A program made the translations under genes and the position numbers. Under the pieces are notes generated by a model. It saw only the letters and a program-made list of their open reading frames with translations. It was not told the origin of the DNA and ran no database searches. From NCBI GenBank assembly GCA_016868955.1, contig VGFF01000039.1, positions 1 through 17,421 of the forward strand: a stretch of 17,421 bases of DNA. Direction: 5' to 3'. Below are positions 1 to 8,436 of this stretch, one piece after another. Each line of letters opens with the position of its first letter. Position 1 is the stretch's first letter. The stretch is from Armatimonadota bacterium (lineage in GTDB: Bacteria > Sysuimicrobiota > Sysuimicrobiia > Sysuimicrobiales > VGFF01).

Positions 1-3000
1 ACATCACCGGAATGACGAGCAGCGTCAGCCACGCCGACCAGATCATGCCGCCGATGACCGCGATCGCCAGCGGGGACCGCAGCTCGGCGCCCTCGCCGAA
101 CTCCCAGGCTGTCGGCAAGCTTCCGAGGATGACCGCGAGGGTCGTCATCAGGACCGGTCGCAACCGCGTCGGGCCCGCTTCCAGCAACGCGTCCAACCGC
201 GACCGGCCGCGCGCCCGCAGGGTGTTCGTGAAGTCGATCACGAGGATCGAGTTCTTCATCACCAATCCGGTGAGCAGGACGAACCCGATCGCGCTGATCA
301 TCGACAGCGTCTTGCCGGTCACGAGCAGCGCCAGGATACCTCCGACGAGCGCCGTCGGCAGCATCAGCATGATCGCCAGCGGCGTGAACATGCTCTCGAA
401 CAACGCCGCCAGGAGAATGTATACGAGCACGATGCCGAGCAAGAGCGCGATCGCGAACGTCTCGCCGGACTCGCGCAGGAACTCCGCTTCGCCCGCCGCC
501 GTCCAGCGCACGCCGGGCGGAAGCGGGACCTCCCTCGCGGCGCGTTGCGCCGCCGCGACGACGTTGCCGGAGACGAACCCGGCCTGGATGTAGCCGGTCA
601 CGTCGACGACGCGCTGTCGATCGAGCCGGTCGATTTGCGTCGGACCGGTGCGGTTGAGGATCCGGGTGACGTCGCGCACGTAGATCGGCTGCCCGCCGAC
701 CGAGCCGATGAGCACGTCCGGCACGTCCTGCGTGTCGAGCTTGCTCCCGCGGTCGAACATGCGCAGCCGGATATTGTACTCCTCGCCGCCGCTGCGGAAC
801 TTCGCGTCCGTGTTGCCCTCGATCGATGACCGCAGCACGCCCGTGATCTGGCCCGTCGTCAGCCCGACTTCGGCGGCGCGAACGCGATCCACCACGATCT
901 GCAGCTCGGGACGCCCGATCCGCGTGCTGACGTCGACATTACGCGTGCCCGGCACGGCGCGTACCTTATCGGAGATCTGCGCCGCGACGCGCGTCAACAC
1001 GTCGAGATCCGACCCGGAGACGCGCAGGTTCAGCGGGGCGCCGGGCGGTCCGACTCCGAGCGGCGCGTAGACGATCTTCGCGCCCGGCACGCGATTCGCC
1101 GCCGGGTCGTTCTGCAGCTCGCGGATGATCTCCGTGTCGCGCTGGCGGTGGTGCTTTTCGACGAGCTTGACGATCAAGTTCGCGAACTGCGGTCCGCTCT
1201 GTTGCAGGTTCTTCGTGCCGACAGCGGTGACGACGTCCTCGACGTCCGTTCGGGCGGCGAGCTGCTTCTCGACGAGCTTCGCGACGGCGTCCGTCGTCTC
1301 GATGTTCGTACCCGCCGGCATCTCGATCGTCACGCCGAAGATGCCTTGGTCGGGCGAGCTGATGAACTCGAATCCCAGCCGGCTCGACAACGGGAAGACA
1401 ACGACCACGGCCGCCAATCCGATCGCCAAGACGATCGCGCGGTGGCCGAGCGCCCACGCCAGCACGCCGCGATACCCGTTGTCCCACTTCTTGTACACGC
1501 GCTCGAACCGCTCGGCGAGCCCGGTGCGGTGCGCGTCGGCGCTCGTGCGCCGACGCATCCAGCGCGCCGCGAGCATCGGCGTCAACGTGAACGCCGAGAA
1601 CAACGAGACCACGTTGACGGAGGCGATCGTCAGGGCGAACGGCCGGAACAGCTGGCCGATGAATCCGCTGGCGATGCCGATCGGCACGAACACGACGACG
1701 TCGACGAGCGTGATCGCGACGGCCGCTAAGCCGATCTCGCCGCGGCCGTTCAGCGCCGCTTCCGTCGGCGTCTCCCCCATCTCGATGTGACGGTTGATGT
1801 TCTCGAGCACGACGATCGAGTCGTCGATGAGGACGCCGATCGCCAGCGACAACCCCAGCATCGTGAAGAAGTTCAAGGTGAAGCCGAACGACGAGATAAC
1901 GATGAACGACGTCAGCATCGACGTCGGCAGCGACAACGAGATGATGAACGTGCTGATCGCGTCCGGCAGGAACAGCCAGACGATGACGATCGCGAGCAAC
2001 GCGCCGAGCACGAGCGCGAGGAAGACGTCGCTGATCGCCTCGCGCACGAATACCGACTGGTCGTAGACGACCGTTACGCGCACTTCGGGATAGTCGCGCT
2101 CGATGCGCCCAAGTTCGGCCTTGACGGCGCCGACGACACGGATCGTGTTCGCGTCGTTCGTCTTGCGGATCTGGATGCCCACGCTCTCATGGGTGTTCAA
2201 GCGGCTGATCTGCGTCCGCTCCGAGACCGTGTCGACGACTTCGGCGAAGTCGCCGAGCCGCACCTGGCCGCCACCGGGCATGCCCACGCGCAGATTTCGG
2301 ATTTCCTCGACGCTGCGGAACTCGCCGAGCGCGCGGATCGAGTACTGCCGCCGCCCCTCGCTGATCGACCCCGCGGGCACGTTCAGGTTCTCGGCCACGA
2401 GCAGCTGCGACACGACGTTGATCCCCAGGCCGTACGCCTGCAGCCGGTCGCGGTCGATGTTGACCTGGATTTCGCGGCGGTCGCCGCCGATCACCGTGAC
2501 GTTCGCGACGCCGGAGATCTGATCGATGCGCGCCTTCAACGTGTTATCGACGAAGTCGCGGAACTGCTGCGATGAGCGCGCGCTCGTCATGGTCAACCGT
2601 AGAATCGGATCGGCCGCGAAGCTGAACCGTTGCAGCGACGGCTGGCGTGCGTCCCGCGGCAGCGTCGCGCGGATCGCGTCGAGTTTCTCGCGCGCGTCGG
2701 CCGACGCGCGGTCGAGGTTCGTGCCGAGGACGAAGCTAACCACGACGAGCGAGACGCCCTCTTGCGAGGACGATTGGATCGAATCGATGCCCGGCACGGC
2801 GCCGACCGCGTCCTCGATCGGCTTCGTGATCAGCGTCTCGACCTCTTTCGGACCGGCGCCGGGGTAGACCGTGAGGATCGACAGGGTCGGAAACCCGATG
2901 TTCGGCAGCAGCTCGACGGGCATGCCGGACAAGAACCGCAGCCCGAGCACACCGAGCGCCAGCCACGCCATCGCGATGAGAACGGGGCGCCGGATCGATA

Positions 3001-3016
3001 ACCGCGTGAGCGTCAT
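1..3016 (-). CDS. RND (HAE1-type) efflux permease, AcrB-like; C-terminus cut by window edge
   Basis: Inner-membrane, proton-driven pump subunit of a tripartite drug/hydrophobe efflux system. About 1005 residues are visible; AcrB relatives have about 1030-1050, so only the last few dozen residues are missing. The N-terminus MTLTRLSIRRPVLIAMAW is the usual cytoplasmic start plus TM1. The TM4 proton-relay pair is present as LIDDSIVVLENI (D398, D399), and the TM10 lysine as GLVMKNSILVIDF (K921), matching AcrB D407/D408 and K940. The late motif LRPVLMTTLAVILGSLP and the final IPVM also fit. The ATG at 3016 has a GGGAGG ribosome-binding site, and the gap to the adaptor gene upstream is only 12 bp. 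It is the last visible gene of a tetR-tolC-adaptor-permease operon. The substrate cannot be read from sequence. The reading frame is open throughout, without frameshift. Confidence 0.95.
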   Translation of the reverse strand, partial: MTLTRLSIRRPVLIAMAWLALGVLGLRFLSGMPVELLPNIGFPTLSILTVYPGAGPKEVETLITKPIEDAVGAVPGIDSIQSSSQEGVSLVVVSFVLGTNLDRASADAREKLDAIRATLPRDARQPSLQRFSFAADPILRLTMTSARSSQQFRDFVDNTLKARIDQISGVANVTVIGGDRREIQVNIDRDRLQAYGLGINVVSQLLVAENLNVPAGSISEGRRQYSIRALGEFRSVEEIRNLRVGMPGGGQVRLGDFAEVVDTVSERTQISRLNTHESVGIQIRKTNDANTIRVVGAVKAELGRIERDYPEVRVTVVYDQSVFVREAISDVFLALVLGALLAIVIVWLFLPDAISTFIISLSLPTSMLTSFIVISSFGFTLNFFTMLGLSLAIGVLIDDSIVVLENINRHIEMGETPTEAALNGRGEIGLAAVAITLVDVVVFVPIGIASGFIGQLFRPFALTIASVNVVSLFSAFTLTPMLAARWMRRRTSADAHRTGLAERFERVYKKWDNGYRGVLAWALGHRAIVLAIGLAAVVVVFPLSSRLGFEFISSPDQGIFGVTIEMPAGTNIETTDAVAKLVEKQLAARTDVEDVVTAVGTKNLQQSGPQFANLIVKLVEKHHRQRDTEIIRELQNDPAANRVPGAKIVYAPLGVGPPGAPLNLRVSGSDLDVLTRVAAQISDKVRAVPGTRNVDVSTRIGRPELQIVVDRVRAAEVGLTTGQITGVLRSSIEGNTDAKFRSGGEEYNIRLRMFDRGSKLDTQDVPDVLIGSVGGQPIYVRDVTRILNRTGPTQIDRLDRQRVVDVTGYIQAGFVSGNVVAAAQRAAREVPLPPGVRWTAAGEAEFLRESGETFAIALLLGIVLVYILLAALFESMFTPLAIMLMLPTALVGGILALLVTGKTLSMISAIGFVLLTGLVMKNSILVIDFTNTLRARGRSRLDALLEAGPTRLRPVLMTTLAVILGSLPTAWEFGEGAELRSPLAIAVIGGMIWSAWLTLLVIPVM

Positions 3017-3028
3017 GACGCCTCCCTT

Positions 3029-4546
3029 CTACGGCTGCACGGCGACAGTCGAGCCGTCCTGGACCAGGTTCTGGCCCTGCACGATGACGCGCGTGCCGGC
3101 CGGAAGGCCCATGACCTGAACGAAGCCGCCATCCGTCACGCCAGTCCCAACGGGTTGGCGCTTCGCCTTGTCTCCCTCGACGACGAATACGTAGCGACGG
3201 CCTTGTTCGAACGACAGCGCATCCTGCGGCACGACCGTTACGCCCTGCAACCGACGCGTCGTGATGACGCTGCGGCCGAACATCCCCGGCCGCAGCGTCC
3301 CGTTCGGGTTCGGGAGGAGGACCTTTACTTCGAACGTACGCGCGCGCGGGTTCGCGACCTGGCCCAGCTCCCGAACAGTCCCGGTGAACGACCGGCCCGG
3401 CAGTGCATCGACGTCGATGGTTGCGGGTTGACCCGGGCGAACCATTGCGATCTCGAGTTCCGAAACGTACATCGTCATCTCGACCGCGTCGATCTGCGCC
3501 ACGGTCAGCAGCGGCACGCCGGATGGCGGCACGCCGGCGCCGATGATCTCGCCGGGCTCGACATCTCGCGCGGTGACGGTTCCGGGTACTGAAACGCGAA
3601 TCACGGTGTTGGCGACGTTTATCTCAGCAGCACGGACGAACGCGCGGGCTTGCGCGACAGCAGCGTGGGCGGCTTCGACGTCCTGCTGGCGCACCGACAC
3701 CAGACGCCGGTTCGCCTCCAGATTCGCGACCGCGGCGCGAGCGCCGGCGGTCTGCTGCCGCAGCGCCTGCACCTGCTGTTCGACCGCTTGCGCCTGATGT
3801 TGCGCGGCTTGGGCCTGTTGTTGCGCGGCGATGAGATGCGCCGCCGCCGCATCGGCCGCCGCTCGCGCGGCGTCAACTTGTTGCGCTGACAGCGCGCCCT
3901 GCGCCGCCAGCGACTGGGCGCGCGCAAGGTCGCTCTGGGCGCGTACGCTGCCGGCTTGCGCCGCGGCCATGCCCGCGCGCGCCGCTTCAACGCTCGCGCG
4001 GGCGGCTTGCAGCTGCGATTCCGTCGCCTGACTCTGGGCCGCGGCGGCCTGCGCCGCGGCGCGCGCCTGACGGATCTGCTCTTCCGTCGTCACGTTCGTC
4101 CACTCCGCTGTCGTCTGCGCCTGCGGCACGCGAGCCATGGCCGCTGCCAACCCGGCGCGCGCCTGCGCGAGCTGCGCCTGCGCGTCGGAGGCGTCCAGCA
4201 GAATCACGGCTTGCCCAGGGCGCACACGATCGCCCTCGCGCACCAGCACGGAAGTAACGCGGCCTGGGATCTTCGACGTGACTTTGACGGTTTGCGGCGC
4301 CTGAATCGATCCTGGCGCTCGCACAATCGCCCGGACGTCGCGCGTCGCGACGGTCGCGACGCTCACGGGAACGGCCGCCGCCGCTTGCGCGGGCGTCGCT
4401 GTGTTCACAGCGGGGCTGCGCTGCGCGCTCGGCGCCGCGGTGCGCCCACCCATGCTCCGCATGAAAAGGCCAGCACCGATCATCGCGATCGCGAGCGCGA
4501 TCCAAAGCAAGGGGGAGCGTCTGCGGGATGCTGCTCCGGTCGTCAT
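3029..4546 (-). CDS. RND efflux periplasmic adaptor (membrane fusion protein) with long coiled-coil hairpin
   Basis: Periplasmic adaptor that joins the RND pump to its outer-membrane channel. An Arg-rich start is followed by a membrane anchor (about residues 13-31). Next come a Pro/Ala-rich linker, the first lipoyl half (VTSKIPGRVTSVLVREGDRV, about 89-108), an Ala/Gln-rich helical hairpin of about 185 residues (about 120-305), the second lipoyl half (VSVPGTVTARDVEPGEIIG), then beta-barrel and membrane-proximal domains (LRPGMFGRSVI, VVPQDAL). At 505 residues it is clearly longer than AcrA/MexA (about 380-400), the excess lying in the hairpin. I prefer the ATG at 4546, which has GGTGAT seven bases upstream; an in-frame GTG at 4558 would sit on top of the purine-rich site. 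It is 49 bp downstream of the tolC-like gene. No lipobox cysteine is seen, so the N-terminal helix, not a lipid, anchors it. Confidence 0.93.
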   Translation of the reverse strand: MTTGAASRRRSPLLWIALAIAMIGAGLFMRSMGGRTAAPSAQRSPAVNTATPAQAAAAVPVSVATVATRDVRAIVRAPGSIQAPQTVKVTSKIPGRVTSVLVREGDRVRPGQAVILLDASDAQAQLAQARAGLAAAMARVPQAQTTAEWTNVTTEEQIRQARAAAQAAAAQSQATESQLQAARASVEAARAGMAAAQAGSVRAQSDLARAQSLAAQGALSAQQVDAARAAADAAAAHLIAAQQQAQAAQHQAQAVEQQVQALRQQTAGARAAVANLEANRRLVSVRQQDVEAAHAAVAQARAFVRAAEINVANTVIRVSVPGTVTARDVEPGEIIGAGVPPSGVPLLTVAQIDAVEMTMYVSELEIAMVRPGQPATIDVDALPGRSFTGTVRELGQVANPRARTFEVKVLLPNPNGTLRPGMFGRSVITTRRLQGVTVVPQDALSFEQGRRYVFVVEGDKAKRQPVGTGVTDGGFVQVMGLPAGTRVIVQGQNLVQDGSTVAVQP

Positions 4547-4595
4547 GTCACTTATCACCCTTCCCGGTCTCGTGCCGCGGCGCGCCGCGGCAGGC

Positions 4596-5903
4596 CTACA
4601 ACGATCCGCCCGCGGCGAGGATCAACTGGATGCGGGCTTGATTCTGGTTGAATCGCGATTGCGCGAGGCTCAGCTCCGCGGCGGCGAGCTGTGCTTGCGC
4701 CTGCAGCAGCTCCAACGACGTCCCGACGCCGGCCTCGAAACGCACGCGCGCGATGTGCGCCGCCTCGCGCGCGGCCGTCACCGCCGCGTTCGCGGCCGCC
4801 AGCTCCGTCGTCGACTGCTCGAGCGCGTTCCACGCCTGACGGACATCGAGCTCGATCCGCTGGCGCTGCTGCGCTTCCAGCACGCGGAGCTGCTCGACGC
4901 GCAGCTCCGCTTCGCGCGCTCGCTCACGCGTGATGCCCCCATCGTAGAGATTCAGCGTCATCGCCAGCGTCAGCGACCAGGTGCCGGTGATGGCATTCGC
5001 CCCGCCCGACACGTCGTAGTTGCCGGCGAGGCTCCACGTCGGGCGCGCCCCGCTGATCGCCAAATCCACGCCGGCGCGCGCCGCCGCTTGCCTCGCCTGG
5101 ATCTCCGCCAGCTCCGGCCGCTCGCGCAGCGCCCGCTCCAGCACGCCCGGCAATGCCGCCGGCACCGCGCGCGGCTCCAGCGCGTCGGTCAGCTCAAACG
5201 GCTGATCGATGGGCAATCCGATCGCCGCCGCCAGCCCCTGCTGCGCGTTCCGGGTCGCGACCTGGGCCCGCGCCACGTCGGCCTGCGCGTTCGCGACCGC
5301 GACTTTGGCCTGCAGAACGTCGAACTGCGGCGATGCGCCGGCACGGACTCGGGCTTGGGCAACGCGCAGACTTTCGTTCGCTTGCTCGAGCGCTCGGTTG
5401 GCGGCGGCGATTCGCTCCTGCGCGAGCAGCGCCAGGAGATACGCCTGCTGGACCTGCAACACGACCTGCTGCTGCGTGCGCGCCAGGACCGCGCGCGCGC
5501 CGCGGACGTTCGCTTCGGCGAGAGCGATTTGCGCTTCCACGCGGCCGCCGGTGTACAGCGGGTACTGTGCGCTCAGGCGCAACGCCACCTGAGTCGGATC
5601 GGGCCCGGGAAGCGTCACGACGATCGGCGGATCCGAAATCGTGATCGTCTGACCCGGACGTTCCTGGATGCGCGACACCGAACCGGTGACGTTTACCTGC
5701 GGCGCCTGGCCGCCGCGCGCTTGCGCCAGCTGCGCTTCCGCGACCGCGACGTCGAAGCCCGCCGCCCGCAGCGCCAGGTTCGTCTGCGCCGCTTGCGTGA
5801 CGGCATCGGCGAACGAGAGTCTTCGCGGCGCCTGCGCGTGGCCGGTTCCAGCAAAAGCCGCCACGAGTGCACAGACCACCGTAAGGGCGACGGCGCGGAT
5901 CAT
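4596..5903 (-). CDS. TolC-family outer-membrane efflux protein
   Basis: Outer-membrane exit channel of the tripartite pump. Residues 1-23 form a signal peptide (MIRAVALTVVCALVAAFAG, likely cut after GHA). Two OEP repeats follow (about 28-215 and 235-430), each with long Ala/Gln/Arg-rich helices and a strand pair. Family motifs include LSFADAVTQAAQTNLAL near the mature start, YPLYTGGRVEAQIALAEAN in repeat one and LNLYDGGITRERAREAEL in repeat two. The length of 435 residues is normal. There is no lipoprotein cysteine. The ATG overlaps the tetR stop as ATGA (5900-5903), so translation is coupled to the regulator. Its presence is the strongest sign in the window that the host has an outer membrane. 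Confidence 0.94.
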   Translation of the reverse strand: MIRAVALTVVCALVAAFAGTGHAQAPRRLSFADAVTQAAQTNLALRAAGFDVAVAEAQLAQARGGQAPQVNVTGSVSRIQERPGQTITISDPPIVVTLPGPDPTQVALRLSAQYPLYTGGRVEAQIALAEANVRGARAVLARTQQQVVLQVQQAYLLALLAQERIAAANRALEQANESLRVAQARVRAGASPQFDVLQAKVAVANAQADVARAQVATRNAQQGLAAAIGLPIDQPFELTDALEPRAVPAALPGVLERALRERPELAEIQARQAAARAGVDLAISGARPTWSLAGNYDVSGGANAITGTWSLTLAMTLNLYDGGITRERAREAELRVEQLRVLEAQQRQRIELDVRQAWNALEQSTTELAAANAAVTAAREAAHIARVRFEAGVGTSLELLQAQAQLAAAELSLAQSRFNQNQARIQLILAAGGSL

Positions 5904-6550
5904 CGAGCAACCCCTTTCTTGTTGGGGACGGCGCGGAGGCCGCCGGACATCCCGTGAACCACGAATTGGGCGAGTACCCGTGCGATCGTATCCACAGAAT
6001 GGGAATGAAAGATCGACAATTTTTCCTTGTGCTCCATGAGACAGAATCCGACTATCATCGCGCCGACCGCTTGGATGAGGATCGGCATCTTTCCCTCGGG
6101 GACGGCGCGCCCCGGCCGCCCGCGCAGGCGCTGACGGATGACGTCCTGCACGTGCGCGAACCGCTCCTTGAGCGTGCGCCGGATGACGGGATCGAGATCC
6201 GCCTGGTGCATGACCAAGCGCAGGAAGACTCCATGATTGCGGACAAACTGCAGCCGATCGCGAAGGAGAAACGCGATCGCCTCTTGCTCGTCGGCGGCCG
6301 CGAAGCCCGTGTCGATCGTCGGCAGGAACGACGAATACGCGATCTGCTCCCAGACGGCGAGCAGCAGGTCCCGCTTGCTCGGGAAGTAGAGGTAGAGCGT
6401 CCCTTCGGCTAGTCGCGCCGTAGCGGCGATCTCGCCGACCGTCGCTCCGTGGTAGCCGCGCTTAGTGAAGACCTTCTCGGCCGCCTCGAGGATCTGGGCG
6501 CGCCGCTCCTGCGTCAGCGCTCGCCGCGCCGGGCGGCTCAATCTCGGCAT
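5900..6550 (-). CDS. TetR/AcrR-family transcriptional repressor of the efflux operon
   Basis: One-component repressor with an N-terminal helix-turn-helix (about residues 18-62: RAQILEAAEKVFTKRGYHG, then VGEIAATARLAEGTLYLYF and PSKRDLLLAV) and a helical ligand-binding C-terminal domain; 216 residues, typical for the family. I chose the ATG at 6550 because GGAAGGGA lies five to six bases upstream and the protein then begins MPRLSRPARRALTQERR, a usual TetR N-terminus. An in-frame GTG at 6628 adds 26 residues with no family resemblance. It is the first gene of the operon and overlaps the tolC-like gene by ATGA. A perfect palindrome covers its promoter, so self-repression and repression of the pump genes is the natural reading. 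The inducer is unknown. Confidence 0.94.
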   Translation of the reverse strand: MPRLSRPARRALTQERRAQILEAAEKVFTKRGYHGATVGEIAATARLAEGTLYLYFPSKRDLLLAVWEQIAYSSFLPTIDTGFAAADEQEAIAFLLRDRLQFVRNHGVFLRLVMHQADLDPVIRRTLKERFAHVQDVIRQRLRGRPGRAVPEGKMPILIQAVGAMIVGFCLMEHKEKLSIFHSHSVDTIARVLAQFVVHGMSGGLRAVPNKKGVAR

Positions 6551-6668
6551 GATGTTCCCTTCCGCTGGCGATCCGTCGTCATGACCGAGTGCATTCCCCG
6601 CGCCCGTTGCCGCTTGACGCGCCGCCACGAGGCGTCTCGCCGTCCGTCTCGATTACTGAGAGATTGTT

Positions 6669-6692
6669 TATAATGAACTTCCGCTCATTATA
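6669..6692 (-). promoter_or_regulatory. Palindromic operator inside the tetR-efflux promoter
   Basis: Perfect inverted repeat TATAATGA-N8-TCATTATA. It is AT-rich in a GC-rich region and lies within a sigma70-like promoter on the minus strand: -35 TTGACA (complement of 6694-6699), an 18-bp spacer, and -10 CATTAT (complement of 6670-6675). A repressor bound here would cover the spacer and -10. Transcription would begin near 6662, giving a leader of about 110 nt before tetR; nothing else was recognised in that leader. Size and location fit a TetR-family dimer site. The sequence pattern is seen directly; binding by the adjacent TetR is inferred. Confidence 0.82.
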
Positions 6693-6699
6693 TTGTCAA
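6670..6699 (-). promoter_or_regulatory. Sigma70-type promoter of the tetR-tolC-adaptor-RND operon
   Basis: A consensus -35 box TTGACA (6694-6699, read on the minus strand) is followed after 18 bp by CATTAT (6670-6675). It lies in the 271-bp gap between the purR stop and the tetR start and points at tetR. It largely coincides with the palindromic operator. Between the promoter and the purR stop (6700-6821) I see only GC-rich sequence with a short GCGGCCGGCCGC palindrome, without a T-run that would mark a terminator. Confidence 0.7.
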
Positions 6700-6821
6700 C
6701 GCATGTCGACGGTTGAGCTGTAACGCCGGTCACACGTCGAACACGGGCGCGCGGCGGCCGGCCGCGGGGCGGTTGATCGAGAAGGCGGGATGGACGGCCG
6801 CGAACGAAGGCGCGGTCGCGG

Positions 6822-7661
6822 TCAGCCGGCGTGGATCGCGGCGACGTCTTCGCTCGGCCGGACGATCGCGTTGCCGCGATCGTCGGCGCCCTCGAAACGC
6901 AGGAGGGAGAAGACGTCCTCGACGAGCTTGCGCTCCGGCTCCCGCGTGGCGATGAACATCCCGACGCCGACGACGTCGGCACGGAACTCCCGCATCAAGT
7001 CGAAGACGCCGCGGGCCGTGCCGCCGCCTCGCAGAAAGTCATCGATGAACAAGGCGCGCTGGCCCTCGCGCACGGCGCGCAGCGGCAGCGCCATCTGCTG
7101 CACGGTCCGCGACGACGCCGACACGTAGTTGACGGTGACCGCCGGCCCTTCGGTGACGCGGCCGGCACGGCGAATGACGACAATCGGGACGTTGAACGCG
7201 CGCGCCGTCATCAGGGCGATCGGGATGCCCTTGACCTCCATCGCCAACACGATATCGGGACGGCGATCGGCGAAGTACGTCGCGAATGCTTCGCCGACGC
7301 GTTCAGCGATCGACGGCGTCGACAGCAAGTCGGTGGTGTAGAGGAAGCCACCGGGCAAAAGCCGGCCCGGCGCGCGCAATCGCTCGGCCAGCTCCTCGGC
7401 GACGACGCGGATCCGGGACGGGTCGCGTCGCGGCACGTAGCGCACGCCGCCGGCCGCGCCGGCTAGCGTTTCGACGCGGCCGAGCCCGAAATGCTCGAAG
7501 GTCAGGCGCAGGGCCGCCAGATCTTCGCTGATCGTCGACTTCGCCGCCCCGAGCGTCGACGCGAACTCGCCGAGCGGGTGCACGTAGTAGGGCTTCGCGC
7601 GCAGCTGATCCGCAAGGCAGATCATGCGGTCGCCGCGGCGAAGTCTGCGCCTACCCGCCAT
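6822..7661 (-). CDS. purR: Pur operon repressor, Bacillus PurR type (PRPP-sensing)
   Basis: Homologue of Bacillus subtilis PurR, a winged-helix plus phosphoribosyltransferase-fold regulator of purine genes released from DNA by PRPP; unrelated to the LacI-type PurR of E. coli. Residues 1-75 form the winged helix (AAKSTISEDLAALRLTFEHF, GAAGGVRYVP), followed by the PRT fold with LLPGGFLYTTDLL, VKGIPIALMTARAFNVPIVV and the PRPP-binding loop ALFIDDFLRGGGTARG (about 203-218). Length 279 versus 285 in B. subtilis. The ATG at 7661 has GGGAG close upstream and overlaps the preceding nucleotidyltransferase gene by 11 bp. It follows ispE and the nucleotidyltransferase, close to the Bacillus ispE-purR order. 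I did not recognise a PurBox in the window, so its targets are probably elsewhere. Confidence 0.93.
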   Translation of the reverse strand: MAGRRRLRRGDRMICLADQLRAKPYYVHPLGEFASTLGAAKSTISEDLAALRLTFEHFGLGRVETLAGAAGGVRYVPRRDPSRIRVVAEELAERLRAPGRLLPGGFLYTTDLLSTPSIAERVGEAFATYFADRRPDIVLAMEVKGIPIALMTARAFNVPIVVIRRAGRVTEGPAVTVNYVSASSRTVQQMALPLRAVREGQRALFIDDFLRGGGTARGVFDLMREFRADVVGVGMFIATREPERKLVEDVFSLLRFEGADDRGNAIVRPSEDVAAIHAG

Positions 7662-8436
7662 CGGCTCCCGCGCGCGCGTGCAACGCCGCTTCGACGAGCG
7701 CCAGGTTCCCGGGCTTGCCGATGTCAACATCGAGCGCGATCTCCGGCCGGTCCAACGGCACGGCGCGCCCGACGAGGCCGGTCAGCTCCGTCATACGCGT
7801 CTCGATGTCGGCGATGCCGAGGCAGTTCATCATGAACTTCATCGCATACTTCGCGCCGACGAGCTTCGCGAGACGCGCCGGATTCTTGCGCGCGTCCAAC
7901 GCCTGCTCGACGAGCGGCCGGATCTTGGCGACGTTTCCAGGGCGCGTCAGGGTGAGGCTGCCGCCGGCGAAGCCGCCCTCGACGAGATTCACGAACGTCT
8001 TCTGCGCCGTCGGAAACGCGCGCAGCACCGCTTCCTTGCGCACCGCGCCGTAGAACAGATCGCCGCCGCGCGCGGCGCAGGCGTCGAGGAAAGCGGCAAT
8101 CGCGGCCGGGGTCAGCAACGGGATGTCAGCGGCGCAGAGCAGGGCCCACTCGGCGTCGCGCGCCGCTTCCAACCCGGCGAGGATGTTCTGCAAGAAGTCG
8201 CCGCGTTCTTCGATGACCTCGTCTGCGCCGGCCCGTATCGACGCCGGCGCAGACGCCGGCGCGACGAGCGCGATCCGCGCGATGCTCGGGCTGGCGCGCA
8301 GCGCTTCCAGCACCCACGCGACGAGCGGCTTTCCGGCGACCTCGAGGAAGCTCTTGTTCGCGATGCCGTCCGGCAAGGCCGGCTCATGGGGCCCGCCCGC
8401 GAGCACGATCGCGTGCGGTCGGAGAGCTTCCGTCAT
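7651..8436 (-). CDS. MobA-like NTP transferase domain protein, substrate unknown
   Basis: Predicted nucleotidyltransferase (261 residues) with a Rossmann-like GT-A fold. The signature AIVLAGG (residues 9-15) is followed by a divergent nucleotide loop (PHEPALPDG) where relatives have a GxGTRM-type loop. Then come NKSFLEVAGKPLVAWVLEAL (K28 as the usual substrate-contact lysine) and the metal-site stretch WALLCAADIPLLTP (D104). The C-terminal half carries a LDVDIGKPGNLALVEAAL ending, which resembles the tail of MobA/GlmU-type domains. There is no left-handed beta-helix, so it is not a full GlmU. It overlaps ispE by ATGA (8433-8436) and purR by 11 bp, implying one transcript. Bacillus has no gene of this kind between ispE and purR. 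The product could be a sugar nucleotide or a cofactor; I cannot choose. Confidence 0.82.
   Translation of the reverse strand: MTEALRPHAIVLAGGPHEPALPDGIANKSFLEVAGKPLVAWVLEALRASPSIARIALVAPASAPASIRAGADEVIEERGDFLQNILAGLEAARDAEWALLCAADIPLLTPAAIAAFLDACAARGGDLFYGAVRKEAVLRAFPTAQKTFVNLVEGGFAGGSLTLTRPGNVAKIRPLVEQALDARKNPARLAKLVGAKYAMKFMMNCLGIADIETRMTELTGLVGRAVPLDRPEIALDVDIGKPGNLALVEAALHARAGADGG

Noticed and set aside
4401..5957. Long plus-strand open frame (518 codons) and similar long open frames opposite the efflux genes, such as 1787-2575 and 3956-4651
   Set aside because: They lie antisense to clear tolC, adaptor and RND genes, are Arg/Gln/Asp-rich, and show no family motifs. Open antisense frames are expected at this GC content.
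6551..6628. Extended TetR N-terminus from a GTG at 6628
   Set aside because: The 26 extra residues lack family similarity, and the ATG at 6550 has a much better ribosome site.
7651..8436. Calling the nucleotidyltransferase glmU or mobA because of position near purR
   Set aside because: It lacks the left-handed helix of GlmU, and its nucleotide loop is diverged from MobA, so only a family-level name is justified.
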